Assembly (NCBI GenBank): GCA_034769895.1
Contig: CM068370.1
Coordinates: 42,892,844 to 42,956,843 of the forward strand
Length of the DNA stretch: 64,000 nucleotides
Origin: Magicicada septendecula
Lineage: Eukaryota > Arthropoda > Insecta > Hemiptera > Cicadidae
Direction: 5' to 3'
In this document: piece after piece, positions 11,279 through 20,530 of the stretch
Layout: the number at the start of each line of letters is the position of its first letter
Numbering within the stretch: position 1 is the first letter of the stretch
Program-made: the position numbers and the translations under genes
The notes under the pieces: model-generated
Seen by the model: only the letters and a program-made list of their open reading frames with translations
Told to the model about the DNA's origin: nothing
The model's database searches: none

Positions 11279-11781
11279 TTATATAACACACAACAAAAAC
11301 TTACTTCACGAAAAGCTTGTTTACGTTTCGCGTGGCAACAATAGACAATAAATATTAATACTCAATATCAATCAGCTACTTTGTAATTATCTGTGTTAAT
11401 GGAAAGCTTACAGTGTTGCCATATTGACTGCCCTAGTTTAACACAACACTTGATTGCACAACGTAACTCGTAATTGATGTCACTCATTTATATAACACAC
11501 AACAAAAACTCACTTCACGAAAAGCTTGTTTACGTTTCGCGTGGCAACAATAGACAATAAATATTAATACTCAGTACCAATCAGCTACTTTGTAATTATC
11601 TGTGTTAATGGAAAGCTTACAGTGTTGCCATATTGACTGCCCTAGTTTAACACAACACTTGATTGCACAACGTAACTCGTAATTGATGTCACTCATTTAT
11701 ATAACACACAACAAAAACTCACTTCACGAAAAGCTTGTTTACGTTTCACGTAGCAATAATAGACAATAAATATTAATATTC
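11221..11781 (-). repeat. Tandem repeat of mariner 5' end, 209-bp period, about 2.7 units
   Basis: Units begin at 11221, 11430 and 11639, each starting GCCC(G/T)AGTTTAACAC. Each spans the first codons of the transposase, its start codon (ACTCAT on this strand), 5' leader and upstream sequence. Units 2 and 3 are nearly identical, differing at a few bases, which points to recent unequal exchange or replication slippage. Only unit 1 is connected to the rest of the transposase. Confidence 0.95.
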
Positions 11782-12097
11782 ATTAATAATAAGTAGTCAC
11801 TACTTAATTTACAGACCTCGTATATAAAGTGATAATATAATAAATTAACATTTGCTTTGTTCAGGTCTTTCAGTCACACCTAAGTTCTGCCGATCCACCC
11901 TCTGAGCCTGAAGGACACCCATTAGACAAACAGCGGACAATTATGATAGAACAGTTCATAGAAACTTAGTATATCACACGTGAATATGACATAAATCTGA
12001 GGGATTAATTGTGTCAAATAAGAAGACGTCTGTGACAATAAAAAATAGAAAACATAGTAAATTCCAAGTGGCGTCCAAATTGGGATCTATTCCTTCA
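11782..12097. other. Unassigned stretch, no gene seen
   Basis: No supported feature. Confidence 0.4.
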
Positions 12098-12699
12098 AAA
12101 AAGTCAACAACTTTGTTTATTTAGGATGCCAAGTTAACTGCAATGGGGAAACAACATGAGAAATAAAGCGAAAAATCACCACAGCTAATACGTGCTTCTT
12201 TGGTCTCAGACCCCTGGTCCAGAGAAGAACAATTGCCAGGAGCATCAAGCAGCTTCTGTATAAAACACTAATCCGCCCAGTTCTCACCTGTGGTTCTGAG
12301 ACCTGGACCATTTATAGAAAGTCTGAGTGAAGCCTGCTAGTTCGTGGACGCAAAATCCTCCGCAGCATTTTTGGTCCAATATGTGTGGGAGGTGAATGGA
12401 GGAAAAGTACCAACCAAGAACTGAACACTCTGCTGAACGAACCAGATATTGTGAAAATGATAAAACTTGGTAGACTCAGGTGGGCTGGACATGTGATCAG
12501 AATGGGGGAGGATGAAATACCCAGAAAGGCACTCACAGAACAGATCTGTGGCACCAGGAGTGTTGGTAGACCGAAACTACGTTGGGACGAAGGTGTGACT
12601 TATGATGCGCGGCATATCCTCGGGACCCGGAACTGGAGAGCAGCTGCACTTAACCGGGACAACTGGCGGAGGCTGTTAAAGGAGGCCTTGACGCAGTAA
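12098..12699 (+). pseudogene. LINE-C non-LTR retrotransposon, C-terminal region of ORF2
   Basis: Translation shows post-reverse-transcriptase motifs typical of LINE ORF2 C-termini: NFVYLGCQVNCNGE, YKTLIRPVLTCGSETW, ILRSIFGPICV, then LGRLRWAGHVIRMGEDEIPR, GRPKLRWDEGV and NWRRLLKEALTQ before a stop at 12699. An internal stop sits near 12330. The catalytic YADD box lies upstream and is absent, so this is a 5'-truncated copy. About 17 bp after the stop the 3' end runs directly into a GAA array. Confidence 0.85.
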
Positions 12700-12716
12700 T
12701 GGGTTGTTGCGCCACT

Positions 12717-12807
12717 GAAGAAGAAGAAGAAGAAGAAGAAGAAGAAGAAGAAGAAGAAGAAGAAGAAGAAGAAGAAGAAGAAGAAGAAGAAGAAGAAGAA
12801 GAAGAAG

Positions 12808-12837
<30 letters not shown>
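12717..12837. repeat. (GAA)40 microsatellite at the LINE-C 3' end
   Basis: A pure GAA trinucleotide run of 121 bp immediately follows GTTGCGCCACT of the LINE-C 3' terminus. Long open frames here (poly-Glu, poly-Ser) are artefacts of the repeat. Confidence 0.98.
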
Positions 12838-12840
<3 letters not shown>

Positions 12841-13189
12841 ATTCCAAGTACTACGTCACTAACAAGTCACGCCACAAAGCAAATGTGCAGATCAAACAAG
12901 TGCAGTCAGAAAACTCCATTCCTTACTACCCGTTGAAACTTATTTTTGTCACTAAATAAGTCGAGAATGTCATCAACAAAGACGTTGGCAAATTCAATGC
13001 GCCTCACAACTGGACTACATGATTCTGCATGTCCACAGATAAACTTACAACTTACGCGATGTATGTAGGTAGGGACCTTCAAACTAACGGTCACGAGCAA
13101 TCCACTATGTGCAAGGAAATCCACTAAGAACTTGATGAAACAAGGAGCAGGTCTGTACGAATCTTCTATTGTGGTGTATTAATTCTAAC
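12838..13189. other. Unassigned stretch, no gene seen
   Basis: No supported feature. AAATTCCAAGTACTACGTC directly after the GAA array resembles AAATTCCAAGTGGCGTCC at 12059, just before the LINE-C remnant. This is a possible but imperfect target duplication (AAATTCCAAGT) around the LINE-C insertion, meaning the element may start near 12070. Confidence 0.45.
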
Positions 13190-13615
13190 ATAATTATTAT
13201 TGTATGTTGATTTTCAACAGTTATTAATTTCAGCAGTAATCAGCTGATATAATCTATAGACCTGAATGTAAACATAAACACTCCTCAATAAAATCAGTTC
13301 TCGAGAAACTTTGCACACAAACGTACGTTTCACGATCATTAATCAATATTTACGAACTCGTTTTTTGTAAACAGTAACTGTTTTACGATATTATGGTCGT
13401 GAATGCACAGTGTACATGATCTGACGATGGTCTATGACCGAAATCGATCGAAATTAAGAATGTAAGTAACTAAAACTTTATTATAAATAATGTGTATGGT
13501 ATCTTTAGGTTATGCACCATGAATACACCACAACAGAAGATTAAGATTATAGGTACCATTAGTAAGCAATAAGTATGTGTATATTATAAGTACATCACAT
13601 TATCATTAGGTCTGT
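13190..13615 (+). mobile_element. PLE-type 3' unit, family D, copy 1
   Basis: Homologous to 44995-45480, where the same sequence appears as an inverted dyad. It contains CTGACGA (13421-13427), T, stem GGTC-tat-GACC and GAAAT (13440-13444). After it comes CGATCGAAATTAAG and an AT-rich tail including ACTTTATTATAAAT. No open frame is retained. Assignment to PLEs rests on the shared motif and dyad layout, not on coding sequence. An independent hammerhead-bearing retroposon family is the alternative. Confidence 0.45.
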
Positions 13616-13866
13616 GTGAGTTCTTTTAGCCAAGAGTAAAGGAAGACCAAAAGCTTTCATGACCTCCACATCGCGACCCAATAACGCGAATCTGTTGGTC
13701 GTACAGTGCAAGAAGCTTCTCTGAACTTCTCATTGGAGTTCGCTGCATACTCACGGTTCCAAATAACTGAAGCATATGCCTTCTGATGATCTGTGATAGC
13801 GCTTTTATTTTACTCGACTTTTAGCACTGAAGACGGCCGTCAAAGTCACGGCTAAAACCGTCAGCT

Positions 13867-14745
13867 GGAATGAACAGCACTGGACCACGGCCAAACAGCC
13901 CGGAAGAAATGGAAGGAACAGCATTGCACCACGGCCAAACAGCCCGGAAGAAATGGAAGGGACAGCATTGGACCACGGCCAAACAGCCCGGAAGAAATGA
14001 AAGGAACAGCATTGGACCACGGCTAAACAGCCCGGAAGAAATGGAATGAACAACAATGGACCACAGCCAAACAGCCCGGTAGAAATGGAAGGAACAGCAT
14101 TGGACCACGCCCAAACAGCCCGGAAGAAATGGAAGGAACAGCATTGCACCACGGCCAAACAGCCCGGAAGAAATGGAAGGGACAGCATTGGACCACGGCC
14201 AAACAGGCCGGAAGAAATGAAAGGAACAGCATTGGACCACGGCTAAACAGCCCGGAAGAAATGGAATGAACAACAATGGACCACAGCCAAACAGCCCGGT
14301 AGAAATGGAAGGAACAGCATTGGACCACGCCCAAACAGCCCGGAAGAAATGGAAGGAACAGCATTGGACCACGGCCAAACAGCCCGGAAGAAATGGAAGG
14401 AACAGCATTGGACCACGGCCAAACAGCCCGGAAGAAATGGAAGGAACACCATTGGACCACGGCCAAACAGCCCGGAAGAAATGGAAGGAACAGCATTGGA
14501 CCACGGCCAAACAGCCCGGAAGAAATGGAAGGAACAGCATTGGACCACAGCCAAACAGCCCGGAAGAAATTGAATGAACAGCATTGTACCACGGCCAAAC
14601 AGCCCGGAAGAAATGGAAGGAACAACATTGGACCACGGCCAAACAGCCCGGAAGAAATGGAAGGAACAGCATTGGACCACGGCCAAACAGCCCGGATGAA
14701 ATGGAAGGAACAGCATTGGACCACGGCCAAACAGCCCGGAAGAAA
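13867..14745 (+). repeat. 44-bp minisatellite, about 20 units, in a PLE 3' end
   Basis: Unit: GGACCACGGCCAAACAGCCC followed by GGAAGAAATGGAAGGAACAG and CATT. Variant positions recur every fifth unit: the GCATTGCACC variant at 13921 and 14141 is 220 bp apart, so the left half has a five-unit higher-order repeat. The array starts after CTGAAGA (13827-13833) with a GCCGT/ACGGC stem and degenerate TAAAAC. It ends CAGCCCGGAAGAAAATAATT TTAATAAC, like the single-copy 3' terminus at 2990-3031. All open frames here on both strands, up to 322 codons, are products of the 44-bp period. Because 44 is not a multiple of 3, every frame cycles through the unit. I do not regard them as genes. Confidence 0.95.
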
Positions 14746-15320
14746 ATAATTTTAATAACACTGACTCCGGCTGTGGAAGTCTCAGACAAACCTTTACAGA
14801 TTTATAATATTTATTACGATACGCATAGGCCGCATTTGTCTACTTTTTAATTTCATCCCTGTCATAATCATAGCAAACGTTGCAAGGTAAATATAAAAAG
14901 TATTTATATTTTCAAAATAAACAACTGACTGTTTAATTATTATTGTAATGTTTATTAAAATTTTAGTTCTGATTGAATCCTTTGATCGAGAGGTCGTAGT
15001 TTTTAATTTATGTTTAAGTATCTTTATTTGTTATTCTCTGCATATCTTACAACTTACGTTCAGTACACATGATACATTTTGGAGTTACAGAGTACACTCA
15101 AAACGCTCAGTTACCAGCTGATATATGCTTAGGTTTTATTGATTACATCATTTAAATATGTCATATTACATAAATTTGTTAAAAGTTTAAACTGCGAGGC
15201 AGTGGTTACCCGCTAACAACTCAAGGAATACTAAAGTTTATTAAGCATTTTAAGGGTATCCCGACGTAAAAATATTAAAAAGGAAGTTATTCAAAACAGA
15301 ATGAATGTAAAAAAAATCAA
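14746..15320. other. AT-rich stretch after the minisatellite
   Basis: 14750-14790 (GACTCCGGCTGTGGAAGTCT) resembles the 3' region of the PLE-type unit at 60190-60400 (GACCCCGGCTGTGAAGCCTG). The rest holds nothing I can support. Confidence 0.4.
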
Positions 15321-15329
15321 TTGTTTATT

Positions 15330-15600
15330 TTATCAAAAAAAAAATCACAACGGTACGGACATACGAAAAGAATGGCAGAGGAAAGATTGCCAAGGAGAGT
15401 TATGGAATGGACACCACCAGGTAGAAAGAAAAGAGGAAGACCACCTATCATCTGGATAGAAAAAATTCAGACTATATTGAGGGAGCGTGAAATTGAAGTA
15501 CTTTGGATGGACAAGCAGCAGTGGAAGATGAGAATTCAATCAATCCTGTGTATTATTGGTTCCGAGAAATGTGCAAACATTGTGCAGCCGGTATAATAAT
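15330..15600 (+). pseudogene. LINE-D non-LTR retrotransposon, extreme C-terminus of ORF2
   Basis: An open frame reads QRYGHTKRMAEERLPRRVME, then TPPGRKKRGRPPIIWIEKI and QQWKMRIQSIL before a stop at 15594-15596. This is the GH..RM....PRR....(P/G)GRRRRGRP..W arrangement seen at LINE ORF2 C-termini. The 3' side ends GCCGGTATAATAATAAAAAT, a short TAA-type tail. Everything upstream is missing, as in a 5'-truncated insertion. It belongs to a different family from LINE-A, B, C and F in this window. Confidence 0.75.
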
Positions 15601-15953
15601 AAAAATATAACTATAGTTAAATTAAAAACATTTATATTTGTTCTATGAAAAACAATTCTTCTTTATTTACCTTTAATAAACGTTTATTGCTTAACAGAAT
15701 TAAATACCTGTATTCATGTATATATGTAACTTTTAATTGCACCACAAAGTGAAGTACTAATACTATACCACTGGGCAGTGTTTTTAACATAAAGTACTAC
15801 GAACTAGAAACATCAATGATTTATCTTAGTGTGGCAGGGAAAAACTTCCAAAGTAATCTTTAAAGTACAGCTCACGTTCACCGGAATACAAGAGATTACA
15901 AAGAAACATGATTAAAGAGTACGCCATTATAACAGGAATAACACAGTTTGAAT
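15601..15953. other. AT-rich stretch, no gene seen
   Basis: No supported feature. Confidence 0.4.
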
Positions 15954-15961
15954 TAATGTAG

Positions 15962-15965
<4 letters not shown>

Positions 15966-16012
<47 letters not shown>

Positions 16013-16217
16013 CGTATTGTTTAAATTAGCAGCCATCCTTACTTTTCTTTTATAAAATTGCTAAACTGCTATAATTGTTTTTATTATTTAGACAAAGCTT
16101 TTCGTCATTACTGACATCTTCAGGTTGTTTAAGACCTGAAGATGTCAGTAATGACGAAAAGCTTTGTCTAAATAATAAAAACAATTATAGCAGTTTAGCA
16201 ATTTTATAAAAGAAAAG
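15966..16217 (-). mobile_element. Poly(A)-tailed palindromic retroposon with 12-bp target duplication
   Basis: TAATGTAGTTAC flanks the element at 15954-15965 and 16218-16229. On the minus strand the order is a perfect palindrome (arms 16039-16125 and 16134-16220, 87 bp each, 8-nt loop), 26 nt of unique sequence, then A47 (15966-16012). The end of the outer arm overlaps the first 3 bp of the duplication. Each arm carries CTGAAGA, T, stem GTCA-gtaa-TGAC and GAAA (plus strand at 16136-16159, mirrored at 16100-16123). No coding sequence is present. The poly(A) tail and duplication indicate LINE-type retroposition of an RNA that would fold into a long hairpin. A template-switch duplication of one arm is an alternative origin of the palindrome. 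Confidence 0.8.
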
Positions 16218-16404
16218 TAATGTAGTTACTGTAAAATTTGAAGCAAAACTTTGATCAAAGCAGTGCTGTGTATTTCACACGAGCGTTTGTAAATGTAGTT
16301 AACCTCACACATCTGTGTTAAATATTTATATTTAACTAGAATTCTTAGCTGCAAGATTAGTCTTAGGATTTTTTTAGTTTACGTAAGGAAATGACTAAGA
16401 AACA

Positions 16405-16770
16405 CTAAAAATGTTTGAAAGAAAGATGGTAAGACGTGTTTATGGCCCGGTTAAAAAAGATGATGAATAAAGAATAAGAAATAACTAGGAGACAGACGAG
16501 CTATTAAAGCGTGACGACATTGAAAGATTCGTAAAGGCTCAACGAATACAATGGTTAGGTCATCTATTTTGTTAATCATCTAAGATGGATGATCAGAGAA
16601 AATCATGAGGGCGCGACTCTATAAAAGCAGAAAGGGGGCCAACTTAGGAGAAGATGGTTAGATGATGTGCCGGAAGATCTAGGAAGAATGGACGTGACGG
16701 GTTACACCAAATGGGCAATGGGTAAAGAAAATTGGTGTCAAAAGTCAAGGCTCACGTTGGGCTATAGTGC
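16405..16770 (+). pseudogene. LINE-A family non-LTR retrotransposon, degenerate 3' end
   Basis: Broken frames read FERKMVRRVYGPVKKDDE, then IERFVKAQRIQWLGHL and KVKAHVGL at the end. The terminal DNA CTCACGTTGGGCTATAGTGC matches the 3' end of the LINE-A copy at 25750-25800 (minus strand there), so the two are one family. Several stops and small indels are present. The reverse transcriptase is missing. The 3' end continues without spacer into a GGA array, whereas the other copy carries a short TAG-type tail. Confidence 0.75.
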
Positions 16771-16774
16771 TAAA

Positions 16775-17102
16775 GGAGGAGGAGGAGGAGGAGGAGGAGG
16801 AGGAGGAGGAGGAGGAGGAGGAGGAGGAGGAGGAGGAGGAGGAGGAGGAGGAGGAGGAGGAGGAGGAGGAGGAGGAGGAGGAGGAGGAGGAGGAGGAGGA
16901 GGAGGAGGAGGAGGAGGAGGAGGAGGAGGAGGAGGAGGAGGAGGAGGAGGAGGAGGAGGAGGAGGAGGAGGAGGAGGAGGAGGAGGAGGAGGAGGAGGAG
17001 GAGGAGGAGGAGGAGGAGGAGGAGGAGGAGGAGGAGAAGAAGAAGAAGAAGAAGAAGAAGAAGAAGAAGAAGAAGAAGAAGAAGAAGAAGAAGAAGAAGA
17101 AA
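16775..17102. repeat. (GGA)87 followed by (GAA)22 at a LINE-A 3' end
   Basis: A near-perfect GGA run (16775-17035) switches to pure GAA (17036-17102), 328 bp in all, directly after the LINE-A 3' terminus. It is homopurine on the plus strand. The apparent poly-Gly, poly-Glu, poly-Lys and poly-Leu proteins are repeat artefacts. Confidence 0.98.
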
Positions 17103-18059
17103 CTGACTAATTATTTCATTCAAAAAATAACTTTACGTATATCTTAAAGTGATTTAAAGTAAAAGAATTGAATCAAATTACCTTTGTCTATCATTCTGAC
17201 TATAGAGGCTCTTTTATCTTACATCGTGCATGTAATTTTTGTATTCATGACAGTGACTTACTTTTGTTTTTTTTCCTTTCCAAGATCTAGGGTATACTGA
17301 AATATTGCTACGTAAATTATAACTTATCAAAACCTGATTAAAGTGTCAGTAAACAGTTTAGTTTTACAAATACAAAACACTAGTTGAATTAACAATATTT
17401 TATTGTCATGTCACTGTGATACCATTTTGTTGACGTAATCATTTTGCAATGTAATGTAAATAAAATTTAAGCGATCGTGTTTCTGCTGCGTCTGTGTTTA
17501 TCTAAGATATTTGTCAACATGTATTTGCTAATCAGTGCAAAGTTCATGCATATGTTTTACAGCACTTAACGCTGGCAACAAAAATTTCCATATCTTTTCA
17601 TTTACTAAATTTTTTTGTTAATGAACTGAAGATGTCTTTTTAAAATGCAGTATTTTACATTATCCATTTTAACGTTACAACTTCTTTGAATTATGAATAA
17701 TACAAAGTGCTACTTTGAAATGATTCAAGTATGTTTAAAATAGACCTACGTGTTGTACCGATGGTGTTTACGTATACTCTGAATAGATAAACATAAACAT
17801 TTAGGCATACACAAGCTCACACATACATACACACAAACTATATGCTTGAAATAACCAGTCTGAAAACTACGATTGCAAATGTAATGTCATCATCATCTAG
17901 TTAACGGTTTTAGGCTTTAGCGGCCTGTTCCTGTTCCACAGTCCACCTTTTTTAGGCATACCAACTTTTTTTTACCTCTGGGGTTGTAATCTTTCGCTAT
18001 CTTCGGTATTCTACTTTCTTCCATTCTATCTATCTGTTGAATCCATTTTCTGCCGAATT
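17103..18059. other. AT-rich stretch, no gene seen
   Basis: No supported coding or repeat feature. 17880-18058 is T-rich with CATCATCATC at 17890. Its character (TTTAGCGGCCTGTTCC, CTATCTATCTGTTGAATCC) suggests an old, unidentified transposon fragment. Confidence 0.35.
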
Positions 18060-18390
18060 CTTTAAGTACTTTACTCTTGTTAAAACATAAAACGTTGCAA
18101 ATAAACTACCCCTTTTCCTTTACCGATCTTCACCAAAATCAACAGGATGAGTCCTCTTCATCTTCAACTCGGGCACATATGCAAAGTATTATTTGATTCC
18201 GTTTGAATTTGCGGCAGTTATCGTTCGCCATAGAAAAAAAGTCTATACACAGACACACAGACACTTTTTGGAAAAAGACATTTCTTCATATTTTAAGGGT
18301 AGTACAATCAGAATCAGCCCTTATCTCGAACACTTCGAGCCCATTTTTCGTTTTAATTCCATTTCCTTATGGAACAAGGAAGGAAAATTG
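18060..18390 (+). repeat. R1650 dispersed repeat, 3' third only
   Basis: Begins within AAGTACTTTACTCTTGTTAA and runs through the ATATGCAAAGTATTATTTGA block, a short CAGACACACAG tract (18250-18263) and the AATCAGAATCAGCCCTTATC block. It ends in the damaged terminal hairpin TTCCTTATGGAACAAGGAAG. The left two thirds are missing. Confidence 0.7.
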
Positions 18391-18419
18391 CACAAACTAT
18401 TCGAGTGAACCTCGTACAT

Positions 18420-18872
18420 CCTGCAGATTTAATGGGGGCATGTCATGCACGTTGCCAATCTAATGGGGGCACGTCATGCACGTTGCAAATCTAATGGGGG
18501 CACGTCATGCACGTTGCCAATCTAATGGGGGCACGTCATGCACGTTGCCAATCTAATGGGGGCACGTCATCACGTTGCCAATCTAATGGGGGCACGTCAT
18601 GCGCGTTGCCAATCTAATGGGGGCACGTCATGCGCGTTGCCAATCTAATGGGGGCACGTCATGCACGTTGCCAATTTAATGGGGGCACGTCATGCGCGTT
18701 GCCAATATAATGGGGGCACGTCATGCATGTTGCCAATCTAATGGGGGCACGTCATGCACGTTGCCAATCTAATGGGTGCACGTCATGTACGTTGACAATC
18801 TAATGGGGGCACGTCATGCACGTTGCCAATCTAATGGGGGCACGTCATGCACGTTGCCAATCTAATGGGTGA
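18420..18872 (+). repeat. 31-bp minisatellite, about 14.5 units
   Basis: Unit: GCACGTTGCCAATCTAATGG followed by GGGCACGTCAT. Units are nearly identical, with scattered single-base variants (CGCGTT, CATGTT, TTTAATGG) and one 2-bp deletion at about 18567. Each unit contains two partly inverted ends (GCACGT...ACGTCATGC) around a CCAATCTAATGG core, so a CCAAT box recurs every 31 bp. Confidence 0.97.
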
Positions 18873-18889
18873 AAGAATTTATAATATGA

Positions 18890-19265
18890 ACTATATGGCT
18901 ACCGCGGGCAAGAGCATAGCCGTAGTCTTTTCCAGACGTAGAAGGCTCCCTGACAGACTCTACGTAGGCGATACGCCTCTGTCCTAGTATTGGGAGGTTA
19001 AGTATCTCGGGCTCCACCTACATCGTCGTCTTACCTGGCGGACACACTCCGAGCAAGTAACCCGCAAGACCGCCCATCGTCTATATCAACTCCGTCCCCT
19101 GATTTGCCGAAACTCTATGACCCGCCGCCTAGGGAAGCTTATCGTTACCACCTATGTGCCGATGGTTACCTACACGATTCCCATATGGGGCTACTTGGCC
19201 AAGACCCGTAATCAAATGCTTCAGTCTCTCCAGGGCCGAGGATTGCGCTGCGGTGCTACGTGACA
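18890..19265 (+). pseudogene. jockey-clade LINE fragment, reverse transcriptase C-terminal region
   Basis: Translation gives AGKSIAVVFSRRRRLPDRLY, VKYLGLHLHRRLTWRTHSEQ, TRKTAHRLYQLRPLICRNS, RRLGKLIVTTYVPMVTYTIP and IWGYLAKTRNQMLQSLQ. The spacing (KS..V.F..., YLG..LD..L.W..H, Y......P...Y....W) is that of the region after YADD in jockey-type elements. One stop sits near 18990, and the frame is lost after 19265. The segment is more GC-rich than its surroundings, suggesting a different, perhaps younger, source. It abuts the PLE piece that starts near 19345. Confidence 0.8.
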
Positions 19266-19344
19266 TTAAACAAAATCATCCGAGAATCCCTTCCCTGGTC
19301 AGGTTGTCTCCAAATTCTTATGCAGGTTGTCTGACAACAAACGT

Positions 19345-20010
19345 GGTGAAGGTAATAGAACAACGAATTCGTTATATGCAAGACACTTCATAGAAGAAAA
19401 CCATAAGTTTGTTAATCCTTTGGAAGAATATGAAATTTTAAATGTAGAAGATAACACAGTTGAAAGAAAACTTAGGGAGGACTTAGATATATTTTGAAAG
19501 AAAGAGAGAAGGGGTTGGACAATTTAATGAATACTAAAACTAAATTTGATAATGAAGAAATATTTTATAATATAATTAAGAAGTAAAAGGTAGAGGACGG
19601 ATAGATAATATTAAAAATTAAATTGCATATATAGATGTTTTTGAAATAAGGGTGAGTGACCGCGCCCAAAATTGTAAATGAGAATGGCTTTACAACGTTA
19701 GGGTTGAAAAGAACGCATAAACACACACACTCGCGCGCGCGCGCGCACACACACACACACACACACATACATACGGAATGTGCTTGAAAAATATGTAACT
19801 GTACAGAAGGGGGTGACAGGGCTCGGAAGCTGGGAAGGGACATTTGACTTATAGCTTGTTTGCGGGGTATGTGTGTGGATAGTGGGGCGGGTGGGGATGT
19901 GAAGAGTTTGTTTTATTCTGGTAGTCATTTCCGATCTGACGATGAGCTGAGAAGCTTGAACGCGCTAATCGGAATAATTTTTCTATAGTTGTGTGTAGCA
20001 GTGATAATTC
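19345..20010 (+). mobile_element. PLE fragment, family E: C-terminal coding remnant plus 3' region
   Basis: Homologous to 23665-24290 (inverted there), sharing GAAGGTAATAGAACAACGAA at its left end. Coding remnant (19360-19588): YARHFIEENHKFVNPLEEYE in a broken frame, then ending NIIKK. It lines up with the ORF on the minus strand at 24041-24290. A 3' region follows with a CA/CG microsatellite (19721-19768), then CTGACGA (19936-19942), T and GAGCT-gaga-AGCTT with GAA. The arrangement of histidine, HKF and a trailing E..E..K helix resembles the C-terminal part of the GIY-YIG endonuclease of PLEs, but the GIY and YIG residues themselves would lie upstream and are absent. Confidence 0.5.
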
Positions 20011-20149
20011 TGTTATTGTTTTTGTTAGTGTTATTCTAGAATCGGAAACCATATTATGCGTGTTTCTAAAATAAATTGGAAACCGTTTACCAATACTGAA
20101 AATGCTTACTTGACAACTATATTCAAGACAAGGAATATCCACCGTCAGT

Positions 20150-20525
20150 CCAAGGTCACACTATATAAAGTTATGATTATACCGGTGATATTGATTAGTC
20201 AATGGGATATGGAGAATGCGTCACAATGAGGAACTATATAAAGACAGTGATCTGACCATAAACATCCGACTGCATAGATTGCAATGGGCAGGACACATCA
20301 TTAGGATGGAAGGCAACCGAATACGTGGGAAGGTACTGTTTAGTCAAGTGGAGGGTAGAAGGCCTGTCGGAAAACACAGGCATCGCTGGACTGACGCAGT
20401 AGCGAGGGATGCTGATACTTTACTTAAAATAAAATGATGGACATCGATCGCCAAGGACAGGGAAAAGTGGAGGCGGATGATTATGGAAGGTAAGGTTCGA
20501 TTCCGATCTGTGACGCCATAGACGG
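20150..20525 (+). pseudogene. LINE-E non-LTR retrotransposon, C-terminal remnant
   Basis: The open frame at 20216-20437 reads LTINIRLHRLQWAGHIIRME, GNRIRGKVLFSQVEGRRPVG and HRHRWTDAVARDADTLLKIK. A broken continuation gives WTSIAKDREKWRRMIMEGKV. This is the same GH..RM / GRRPVG..R.RW pattern as LINE-C and LINE-F. The YADD reverse transcriptase core is absent. The 3' end near GACGCCATAGACGGAGAAGA lacks a long trinucleotide tail. Confidence 0.75.
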
Positions 20526-20530
20526 AGAAG

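Noticed and set aside
12650..12959. Poly-Ser and poly-Glu ORFs
   Set aside because: Translations of (GAA)40 after the LINE-C 3' end.
13805..14789. Long open frames (up to 322 codons, both strands) with repeated FLPGCLAVVQCCSFHF-like or ARKKWKEQHWTTAK-like units
   Set aside because: They follow exactly from the 44-bp tandem repeat, which lacks stops in several frames. The same DNA gives equally long frames on both strands.
16667..17147. Poly-Gly, poly-Glu, poly-Lys and poly-Leu ORFs
   Set aside because: Translations of the GGA/GAA microsatellite in different frames. No gene context.
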